Shown piece after piece: positions 17,093 through 26,094 of a stretch of 28,391 bases of DNA; position 1 is the first letter of the stretch; every line of letters starts with the position of its first letter. The stretch is from Haplomitrium mnioides (Eukaryota; Marchantiophyta; Haplomitriopsida; Calobryales): positions 1 through 28,391 of the forward strand of contig JBNGIS010008900.1 in the NCBI GenBank assembly GCA_049999725.1. Reading direction: 5' to 3'. The position numbers were made by a program, and so were the translations under genes. The notes under the pieces were generated by a model. That model did not search any database. It was not told where the DNA came from and worked only from the letters and a program-made list of their open reading frames with translations.

Positions 17093-20056
17093 TATGGGAG
17101 CACGGTTGTTGACAGAGAATCAGAAGTAGCTCGAACAAGTTCTTTTCGATGTACTGGAGTAAGAAGGAAATGGTAAAGCTTCAATTTTTGAATTAATAAG
17201 TGTAGAATCGTAAGATGTAAGGATTAGAGGAACATTTGAGATATCATTGGCCAAGGAGAGAGGGCTAAGTGATGAAGAAGTTGATGTCCTTTTCAGTGGA
17301 AAAAAAAAGTTTTTTTGGGTAGAACTAATCTAATTGTTGAGGGCCAAGGCTAGCCCCTATCTACTACTATTCTAGTGTTGATGGACAGCTTGCCCATGAG
17401 CCAGGTGAAGTGTATCGGAGGACAAGTTGCCCTTTTGTGCCCTGAACTAGTTCCGTCCAGGGGCAGAATGGTAAGCAGGTGGCCTTAGACTCCCTAGGGG
17501 GGATGCCTCTTGAAAGAAGAAGGGAGGAGGAGGTTTTTATACATGTATGGGTTCATTGGGTAAGACTTATAGGATAAGTGGAAGCCTCACGATGAACGAT
17601 GGGTGATGCTCTCGCGAGAAAGAAATGTGGAGATCGAATTGAAGGAAAGATTTTCTTCTCTGCAAGGTTGTGTCAAATTGCTTGTTGTGCTGATAAAATG
17701 TGAATGATTCGAACGACGATTGGATCTGTATATGAATGGAAAAATGAAGAAGGAATGTTGCAATCCGATCTCTGCAAGCTTTGCGAATTCAGTGAAGGCT
17801 GCAATTAATTTGAAAGGAGATGCTGCAAAGGCCTTCCCTGTTGCGAAATTGATTTGAAAGAGGATGTAAAGGATTTGAAATTGAAGAAATTGAAATCAAA
17901 GGATGAAGGGAAAGGAGGATCAATTCATCGGCTTGCTGTGAAGACTCCTTTCTTGCGGAATCAAATGTGGCTGAATCGAAGAACAGAAATTGTTACTTAA
18001 ATTGAACATTGGTCTACGACTGATTTAAGTGAAGGAATGGATTCGAAAGGAATCGAGTGAATGTTGCGTTGGGGAGAATTGATCAAACCTCGGTGCTGAG
18101 GAAATCAAAGAAAGGGAATTGAAACGGAGAAGAGCTTTACGGATTGAAGGGAAGAATGGTCGTGCGTAAGAGCTTGATGGGGGAAATGTTGTGGAAAATG
18201 TTGAGCGAGGATCAATTGGCTGCGAAGGAGTGATCGGCCGACGGAATTTCTGCTGTAATCGAAAAGAATTAAAAATTTTAAAGGAATGAGTAAGAATTGG
18301 AAGCAAGCGGAAGGAAGTTATGAAGGGAGTCTGTGGTCCGAAGAAGGCTTCGAAAAGCCGCCTTCCTAAGTGAGGAACCCCAGTTAATGGGGTTCTGATT
18401 TGTTTTCCGAGGTGGGACACCCCGCTTAAGGGGATTTATGTTGAGTGTTCGTGTAGGGATTCGAAGTGGAGTCCCCGATTTATTTGGTTCAGATTGGGGT
18501 TACAAAGTTGGGAGCCATGGTTAGGAAGGTAACTTTTTGAGGAGATCGACAGAAGAATGATTGGCGAAATGACGATGAAGCAAAAAAGTGTTATATGAAA
18601 CGACAACTTATCGATGTTTTGCACGAAAAGGAAAGACGAGCAAGGAGAGAAGTTAAATGGTGAATCAATGATTTATTGTGGTTTCGGTGTGGAAGTCAAA
18701 TCGAAAGTTCAAAAGTTCAAAAGGGCGAAACGATTATTTGGAGAAATTCGAAAAGTTCGAATTGAAGGGAGAGGAAACATAAGAGTTAGTGAAAGTTTGA
18801 AAATTAGTATAAGAACAATTGTTAGTAATTCATTCTTATGGTGAGCAAAGTCCGTGTAAGTTAGTTAAAGAAAATAATTTAGTTTAAGAACGACCTGTGA
18901 GTTGTTAGTTCTTATTGTAAACTTAGTGTAAAGAAGTTAGTGTGTAGAGAAGCAAGTTAGTTTGATTTGGAATTAGAATGACTGTTATTGTCAATTGAGT
19001 AGAATAGGGGATACAAGCCAATTGGCGAGTTCTTGTTTTGCTGGTTAGTCTCATTGTACAATTTTTATGCTTCAAGGAATCAAGATCAATTGTTGTTTGT
19101 TTGTGAGGTTTTTCCCGTGCTCTTGGAAAAATTGCAAAAATTGGAAGGAGCAATATGTGTGTGGAACAATGAATTGAGATTAGGTCCTGGTGGCAAGTGT
19201 TTTGCAAGTTCCAGTTGAAGAAATCAATCAGGTTGCATCAAGGGAGAGCATATCATGAGTTGCCTGAGTGTCTTTTGCTGGTGGGTCTGGGTTCTGGGTT
19301 CTAGATTGTGATTTGTGGGGTGTTTGGTAGCAGCAAATCTGATTTGAGTTTTGTTTTACTCAAGATTTTTGTATGTGTGTTAGATTGTTAAATTCTTAAG
19401 GAGAGAACCTTCTGTGATCAATCAGTCACTGGATGCTGGTTGGTGGGTTGTAGTGAGCAAAGAGTGCTCAGATTTGTGTGTGCTTAGAGACTAGGTAGGC
19501 ATTTCACAAGCAAATATGGTAGTGGGTGGTTGGAGGAACATCAAGTGGATGTGAGATCAGGAGGGTTGTTCCATAGCTGAGTTCTCAACATCAAGCTCTG
19601 GGATATATTGGGTTGGAGTGGCTTGAATATCTAGTTTGAGGGAAGTGAGGTGTTGTAATGAAGGTAGGCACTGGAGTGTTGGTTTGAGAGTTTCAAGCAA
19701 GTTGGGTAACTGATTTCTTGGGAATTTCTCTGATTCAGCTTCTGTTTAAAATCAGTCTGTAAAACAACTTTCTTATCTTAGAAATGTCAGTCATGCAGTT
19801 TGAGTAATTCTTGGTTTTTGTCCTATTATAATGAGTAGTAGTAGTAGTTTATGTGTTTGGTTTTGTGAAGAAAGGTTGTCAGACCTAGAGTGGAGGGAGG
19901 TCCATCTCTGAACTGATAGAGTGTAGTTTCAGAACTCCCTAAAGAATCTAGAAAGTTGGTAAAAGTGAATTAAGAGCAGATTTCTATATAGATCTTGTGT
20001 GGTTTGATCTCGGGTTGTTCTTTTTGGGGTTGGAGTGCCACTGCTATGCTACAACA
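17093..20056 (+). repeat. Element A 5' LTR
   Basis: Starts TATGGGAGCACGG (TG expected; the 3' copy has TG) and probably ends ...CTACAACA ten bases before the primer binding site. The right boundary is inferred, because the 3' LTR leaves the window at a position equal to 19403. By eye the two LTRs differ at about 1 in 9 bases in the first 100 bp but only about 1 in 30 around 18780-19010, mostly transitions. A TTTTTATACATG box at 17534 is present in both. No convincing gene lies inside. The paired-hairpin block is at 18360-18435. Confidence 0.75.
18360..18435 (+). repeat. Paired-hairpin block in element A LTR
   Basis: GGAACCCC-AGTTAA-TGGGGTTC is followed about 25 bases on by CACCCCGCTTAAGGGGAT. 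Each forms a short stem with a TTAA-containing loop. The block recurs in the 3' LTR at 27356-27430 with changed stem bases, and twice in element B's LTR in that element's own orientation. Confidence 0.55.
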
Positions 20057-20066
20057 TGGGATTTCT

Positions 20067-20086
20067 TGGTTCCGTTGCCGGGGATC
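20067..20086 (+). other. Element A primer binding site (tRNA-Asp-like)
   Basis: TGGTTCCGTTGCCGGGGATC. The complement of plant tRNA-Asp(GUC) 3' end is TGGCGCCGTTGCCGGGGATC, so 18 of 20 bases match, with CG changed to TT at positions 4-5. Gypsy elements of the Tat/Athila group commonly use this tRNA. Confidence 0.7.
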
Positions 20087-20264
20087 TAATTTCTAGTATT
20101 TGCTCTTAAAAGTGGGTATAGTATCATCAGTAATGTTGGGAACTTGTTTTACTCGCCACTATTAAATTCTGCTCTTAACATTATGTTGTGGAAGTTTGTT
20201 TTTTTCCTTTTGTGTTCTGTATTTTTCTATTGTGTGGGGTAGAAATACAGAAAAGAAGATGTGA
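20087..20264 (+). other. Element A untranslated leader
   Basis: Sequence between the primer binding site and the first ATG of the gag frame at 20265. T-rich, then purine-rich, with no gene. The packaging signal of the element would be expected here or in the start of gag. Confidence 0.4.
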
Positions 20265-22511
20265 ATGCGTGAAATCTCAGAAGAGGATAAAGAGAGACAA
20301 AGAAAAAAGAGAGAAGAAAGACTGGAGAGACGGGAGGAGTTGAAATTGAAGTCTAAAGAAGTGAAAGCTGCGAGTAGCGGAAAAAAACCTACAGAGTAGG
20401 GAGCTCAATCTTTTAGGCCTCAGTCACCATTAGCTCAGTTTCAGTGGACAGATATTACTACTCCTAGAGGAATTATTGGGTTAACATCATTCCCAAAGTT
20501 AAATCTACCTTCTTCTACTTCTACTTCTTCTACTTCTTCTAGGAATTCAGCCACACCTACTAGTATTAAAGGTAGTGGAGCTTCACAACCTAGTGTTGTT
20601 TTGAGAACAAGGATGACACATGTGACTCTGTTTCCTACGGTATTAGCTATGGCACACCAAGTTCTGGCAGGAGGTTATCAAACGAAGCTGAAGTACCAGA
20701 TCTTCAAAGGGAGATCCAAGGACGATGTAGACACATGGGTGAAAAGGTTTGAAGGTATTAGCAAAGCTAATCAGGAAGATTCAGATGCAAATTGGTTGAG
20801 ATTGGTTGATGCTCTATTTTCAGGTAAAGCAAGAGAATGGTATGACAATATGGGAGCAATTTTTGGTACATGGGCAGATCTGAGGACAGCCCTTGTGACA
20901 GAGTTCAAAGGGGAAGCGTATTCAATGAGAATTCTGACCAAGCTGACCTCGATTAAAAAAAAGAAAAAGGAAGTAGTAAGGAATTACTCGCAAAGATTCA
21001 AGACAATGCAGCAAAAGCTGGGCATTGTGAATAGCCCTATGGTGGACTTGGAGTGGTATCTGAAGGGTTTGTCAAAGAAGGAAGGACAATATGTACGACA
21101 ATCAGGGGCTACTACTCTGGAGGAAGCGATTAGAGCCTTAGAGACATATGAGACTGCAGAATTGGGGGAGAAGCTGAAAGATTCTCAATCCAGTATTAGT
21201 GAAAAAGAAAGCAAGAAAAAGAAAAAGAAAAGTAAGAAAAAGAAAAATAAGAAGTCTAAGAAAGTGTAGGAAAGCACTAGTTTAGATTCAGAGGAGGAAT
21301 CAAGTTCATCTAAAGAGGAGGAATCGTTGTCTTCTTCAGACTCAGAGGATGAAAGGAAGAAGTCAAGATCGAAGAAAGGAGAGTATAGACTGGGTAAGAA
21401 GGACATGAACGAGTTGACGAAGAGGATAGAGACGATGGTGATTAAGCAAGTTGCTAGCTCTAGAAAAAGAAGGTCCACAAATGCTTTCAGAAGTAATGTG
21501 TGGTGTACTCGATGTAAGAGAGAGGGTCATATGGAACAAGAATGTAAGTATCCTCCACCTATTGTAATGTATGTACAAGTGTCGTATTGAGTTGAGGAAG
21601 AACCCCAGATAATTGATCCTAGGTTAGTGCAGTACCTTGCGTATGCAGTAGCCAAGGGTAGAGGAAGACCAGTGGAAATGGTCCAGTATCAACAAGTGCT
21701 TGGAACGTCGTATGTTCCAGCAGTTCAATCAACGATGGTGCCAACGGTGGCGCCAAGAACTCAATTAGTACCAGTACAAGCTGGTAGGAGGTTTACATCA
21801 TGTTATAATTGTGGAGCACTAGACCATTATGCGAATGCCTATCCTCATGCAAGGAGGCCAGTGGGATATGTACTGTTGTGCGGGAATTGTAAGAAATCCG
21901 GGCACACAGAAGCAAAATGTCCAGCCCCTCATGCGACAAAGATGTTGGTAAAGTATGCAGAGCCACCGACACCTGAACTAGAGGTGAGGATGCTAGTGGA
22001 GGAACCAGAAGTGGAAATTCCTTTTTTCAGAGTGAAAACTAGAAGTAAGAGCAAAGAAAAGAAGAAACAAAGTGGAGGTGAAGTAGTTAGAGGAAGCCCT
22101 AAGGTAGTAGTAGAAGAAAAGAAGGAACTTGAGTACAATAGGAATGATCCTAAGTATTTTCAGGATATTTCAAAGGAGGTCTCTAGAGAGTTGCAAAAAA
22201 AACTTCAAGAGAAGAGAGACCATGAAAATAGATTGGAAAAGCAAAAAGAAAGGGAAGAAGACAGAATGAGGAAAGATCCAGGTAGGAAAGATGGATCTGG
22301 CTTACCTTTCGAAGGAGTAAAAGTTGATGAATTAGATTTGGATTATAATGTGGCTTTGAATGTACAGAGGATGCCAACCAATGTGACAGTGGGGCAAATA
22401 TTGAGAATGTCTGCACCACAGAGGAAAAGGTTAAGGATGCTGACTAGCGTGAAGAAGAGAAGGTATAAATTACCTAAAGTGTCAGTCCCTGTGTCGTTTT
22501 TGTCAACATGA
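20265..22511 (+). pseudogene. Element A gag with zinc knuckles
   Basis: One frame runs from ATG 20265 to TGA 22509-22511, broken by TAG at 20397, TAG at 21267 and TGA at 21588. The start is highly charged (EEDKERQRKKREER), then a Ser/Thr-rich linker. The capsid domain follows: FKGRSKDDVDTWVKRFEGI, ALFSGKAREWYDNMG and FKGEAYSMRILTKL. After TLEEAIRALETYE come a Lys-rich run (about 21210-21265) and a Ser/Glu-rich acidic stretch. Three CCHC knuckles end the protein: CTRCKREGHMEQEC, a defective CYNCGALDHYANAY with Tyr for the last Cys, and CGNCKKSGHTEAKC. A coiled, charged segment (about 22130-22290) leads to protease. Gag packages the RNA in cytoplasmic particles. Confidence 0.8.
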
Positions 22512-22526
22512 ACTATTCAAGAGGAG

Positions 22527-23084
22527 GTGCCAGAGTATGGAGTTCCAAAAGTGGGAATACAAATAAGTGGATGTAATGTAATGAATGTACCAATCGATAG
22601 TGGATCAGGGAAGAACATTATGGTGCTGGAAACCATGGAAGCATTGGGATTCAGTCACCTGGATAAAACACCTCAAGTGTTAAGAATGGTAGATCAAAGA
22701 AGACTGGTTCCTGTAGGAGTGTTGAGAGAAGTCAGGACGGTGATTGGAGGGAGAGAATTTGTTTTAGATTACACCGTCATAAACACTGAATCAAAGTCGA
22801 CATATCTGGTATTATTGAGACAGCCTTGGCTGTATCAAGCCAAAGTAGTAGAAGATTGGGGAAAAAGAGAAATCCGGTTTGGAACTAAACCCAAGGCAAT
22901 ACTATCCTGGAGAGAACCTCCATATCAAGGAGAAACTCATACAGTAGAGGAGTATACCTCAGAACAGTCTAGAGAATATGACGGGTCTGTTTCAGAGTCT
23001 GAAGAGGAAGCTGATCAGAATCCAGAATTGTGGTTACAGGAGGATGATACGCCAATTGCTCATTTAATAGAGGAGTATTGTTAG
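22527..23084 (+). pseudogene. Element A aspartic protease
   Basis: In frame with gag after the TGA at 22509. The segment starts GVPKVGIQISG and reaches the active site VPIDSGSGKNIMV, the D-S-G of retroviral-type proteases, about 30 residues in. ALGFSHL, GGREFVLDYTVI and LLRQPWLYQAKVV follow, as in other plant gypsy proteases. An acidic linker (SESEEEADQNPE) ends at a TAG at 23082, and the frame moves by one near 23070-23080 into the segment before RT. Cleaves the Gag-Pol precursor in the particle. Confidence 0.75.
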
Positions 23085-23308
23085 GACTGGATGTTTGTAA
23101 TCCTACTTTTTCTGGTTGGGCTGATGAACAATTTATTAAATGGAGTTTATGTAGTGATGGAAAAGAAGACGACTTGGATATGTTTGCATTATTTGCTGGT
23201 GAAGGGGAGAAAGTACCTGAGTTGATTATGAAGCAGGTGATGACACATAATGTGGTAAGAGAACAACAATATAGTGCAATATAGGTAAGTCCAAGGGATC
23301 CTGAAAAG
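23085..23308 (+). pseudogene. Element A protease-RT linker
   Basis: Open in the frame of RT with one stop at 23282-23284. It reads WADEQFIKWSL and then an acidic stretch (GKEDDLDMFALFAGEGE). I recognise no domain. It looks like the spacer between protease and RT found in many plant gypsy polyproteins. Confidence 0.5.
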
Positions 23309-24046
23309 GTGTTATTTCTCTATAATGAAATAGATGAGGAAGAAAGACAAGTTTATAAAGCACTTTTGGTAGAATTTCAAGATGTATTTGCTTGGTCATA
23401 CAAAGATTTAAAGGGCATATCGGTGGAACTTTGCGAGCATAGGATTTATTTGGAGGAGGGTCCAGTACCGGTCAGACAGAGACAGTACGGACTGAACCCC
23501 AAATACTCTTTGCTAGTTAAAGAAGAGTTGGATAAACTCTTGGCTGCTAATTTTATTTATGCAGTACCTTATAGTGAATGGGTGTCACCAATAGTGATAG
23601 TCATGAAGAAGAATAGGAAGATTAGAGTGTGCCAGGATTTTAGGAGATTAAATCAGGCCACTAAAAAGGATTTTTATCCTTTACCATTTAATGATGCTAT
23701 CCTAGATCAAGTGGTAGGAGCAGAATGTTATACCTTTTTAGATGGATTATCTGGTTACAACCAAGTGAGTATCCATCCTGAAGATAGATCGAAAACTACC
23801 TTCACTACAGATTGGAGAACGTATGCTTATAATGTAACGCCTTTTGGGCTTTGTAATGCCCCAGCTACTTTTCAGAGAGCAATGACACAAATCTTTAAAC
23901 CGTATTTGAGGGATTTTATAGAAATATTTCTGGATGACTTTTGTGTATATGGATCAAAGAAGGATCATCTTAGTAATCTGAGAAAGACTTTTGAAAGGTG
24001 TAGGTAGGGTCAGTTAGGACTACACCCTGAGAAAAGTTTCATTGCG
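23309..24046 (+). pseudogene. Element A reverse transcriptase
   Basis: Makes DNA from the element RNA. All RT blocks are visible: FQDVFAWSYKDLKGI at the start, RQRQYGLNPKY, WVSPIVIVMKKNRKIRVCQD, FRRLNQATKKDFYPLP, FLDGLSGYNQVSI, KTTFTTDWRTYAYNV, TPFGLCNAPATFQRAM and the catalytic FLDDFCVYG with both Asp. A TAG at 24005-24007 interrupts the frame after ERCR, and the frame continues (GLHPEKSFIA) into RNase H. Apart from that stop, the 233-codon stretch is intact, which makes it the best preserved enzyme part in the window. Confidence 0.85.
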
Positions 24047-24728
24047 ATGAATGAAGAGTTATTATTGGGACATAAAGTTTCCAAGGATAGTATAGCATTA
24101 GATGTGGATAAAGTGAAAATTATAAAGGAAGTTAGAAGGCCTACGATAGTAACGGAAGTGAGAGAGTTTTTGGGAGCTACAAGCTATTATAGAAGATTCA
24201 TAGAAAACTACTCCTGGATAGCTGCTCCACTTAACGATCTGTTGCAGAAAAATGTTGTATTTAAGTGGGGAGAGGATGCTCAGAAAGCTTTTGAGATGTT
24301 AAAAGAGAAACTTAGTACAACTCCTGTTCTAAAGCCTCTAGTTTGGGATAAAAAGTTTCATGTTTATGTGGATGTCTCTGCCTTTGCAATAGGCAGTGCA
24401 TCTCATGAGTCAAAAAGATGAAGATAAGAAAGACCATCCAATTTATTATGCAAGTCAGAAATTGACTGCAGCTGAAAAGAACTATTCAATGATAGAGAGG
24501 GAAGCATTGGGACTGATATTTTCAGTTAGGAAATTTAAACATTACCTATTGGGGTATCCATTTGTATTTCATGTGGATCATAATTCACTAAAGTATTTAG
24601 TGAATAAACCTGATCTATCTGGAAGGATAGCAAGATGGATGTTGCTACTCCAGGAATTTGATTTTGAAGTAGATGTAAGACCAGGAAAGTCCCATCAGAA
24701 TGCAGACTTCCTATCTAGAATTCCATGA
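24047..24728 (+). pseudogene. Element A RNase H
   Basis: Continues the RT frame with LGHKVSKDSIALDVDKVKII, FLGATSYYRRFIENYSWIA (connection) and FHVYVDVSAFAIGS (first catalytic Asp). A 1-nt frameshift near 24393 moves the frame; then come HPIYYASQKLTAAEKNYS, EREALGLIFSVRKFKHYLL, FHVDHNSLKYLVNKPDLSG and a closing NADFLSRIP with the last Asp. TGA at 24726-24728 ends this stretch. Removes the RNA strand during reverse transcription. Confidence 0.82.
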
Positions 24729-26056
24729 CCAGCTGAGACAGATGATCTGAATGACAATTTTCTAGATGAAAATCTGTTTCCAATTGAGAAGGAAGGGGAG
24801 GAGAACCCTTGGTATAAAGAAATTTGGATATATTTAGAAAGTTCTATTTTACCTTCTCGTTTGAATAAGGAAGAAGAAGTAGTATTTTTCCAGAAGTTGG
24901 CGCCATATACAATTTATAAAGGAGTGTTGTATAAGAAAGGACCTAATGAGGTTCTGAGACATTGTTTAGGTCCTGATGAAGTTAAAAGGGTGATTGCTAC
25001 GTTGCACGATGATGAAGTAGGAGGACACTATGCCATGCGGAACACGGTAGAAAAGATTCCTGAGGTAGGGTATTGGTGGCCTACGATGTACAAGGATGTC
25101 AAGACCTATATTCAGAGTTGTGACCCATGTCAGAGATTGGGGAAGCCAACAGCAAGCAACCATTGGCTACTTACACCTATTTTACCTTTAGCTCCATTTG
25201 AGAAATGGGGTATTGATTTTTTAGGACCTATTACACGAGTGTCCAGATATTATAAGAATATATATTAGTGTGTACAGATTATGCTACCATATGGGTGGAA
25301 GCAAAAGCTATACGTAGAGATGGAGCAGTGGAAGTTGCTAACTTCCTGTTTGAAAACATAATCACAAGGTTTGGATGTCCATTGGAGTTGATTAGTGACA
25401 AAGGAACTCATTTTCTGATTGAGGTGATTCAACGTCTTACTGACACCTATATGATTAAACATAGGAAAGCAACTCCATATAACCCAAAAGCGAATAGGCA
25501 TACCGAAAGAGTTAATGGATTGTTGTGTAAGATTTTGACAAAGATTTGTTCAGCATACTCGTCGGATTGGGACAGGAAGTTGTACTCAGCTTTGTGGGCT
25601 TACAGAACAGCAGAGAAAGTTACTACGAAGCAGACTCCGCTTTATCTAGTTTATGGTACTCATTCTTTAGTACCATTAGAATGGGATGTGCCGTCTATTA
25701 GGATTGCTGAAGAGGAACGGACGCCAGATGAAGAGAGTTTATTGAAGCGGATGCTGAACTTAGTGAAGCTGGAGGAAGAAAGAGTTCAGGCTCTAGCTGA
25801 AATTGAAAAAGTCCAGAATACAAGGAAAGAAGGCTATGATTCCAAGCTCAAAAAGGTGAATATTTTTGAAGGGGATCTAGTACTTTTGTATGATAATCGT
25901 TATTTTTGGTTCCCAGGAAAATTCCATGTAAGATGGATGGGACCTTATGTAGTTTCAAATATTTTTTAGAATGGATTGTTGGAGTTAAAGACTTTAACAG
26001 GGGAAGTGTTAGAGACACAAGTTAATGGATCAAGAGTGAAGCAATATTATTCATGA
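24729..26056 (+). pseudogene. Element A integrase
   Basis: After a linker, KLAPYTIYKGVLYKKGPNE leads to the zinc domain (GGHYAMRNTVEK, WWPTMYKDVKTYI, CDPCQRLGKP). The core has all three acids: GIDFLGPITR; then, after a frameshift near 25260, LISDKGTHFLIEV and HTERVNGLLCKI. SDWDRKLYSALWAYRTA follows. The C-terminal domain has GDLVLLYDNRYFWFPGKF and WMGPYVV (GPY/F). TAG at 25967 is a late stop; the frame then continues to a TGA at 26054-26056, likely the original end, 24 bases before the polypurine tract. No chromodomain is present. Confidence 0.82.
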
Positions 26057-26080
26057 ACGCTTGCAAGGACACTGCGCAAT

Positions 26081-26091
26081 GGAGGAGGGGG
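26081..26091 (+). other. Element A polypurine tract
   Basis: GGAGGAGGGGG lies three bases before the 3' LTR start (TGTGGGAGC at 26095). This is the expected primer for plus-strand synthesis. Confidence 0.75.
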
Positions 26092-26094
26092 CTA

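Noticed and set aside
18025-18420. Minus-strand frame of 131 codons in element A 5' LTR, with a shorter relative at 27233-27415
   Set aside because: The relative in the 3' LTR is cut by a stop, the similarity follows from LTR identity, and no motif is recognisable.
18923-19207. Minus-strand frame repeated at 27918-28148
   Set aside because: Same reason: shared because both are LTR copies; no domain and not in the direction of the element's transcript.
21185-21478. Minus-strand frame rich in Phe, Leu and Ser
   Set aside because: It is the complement of the Lys-rich and Ser/Glu-rich part of element A gag.
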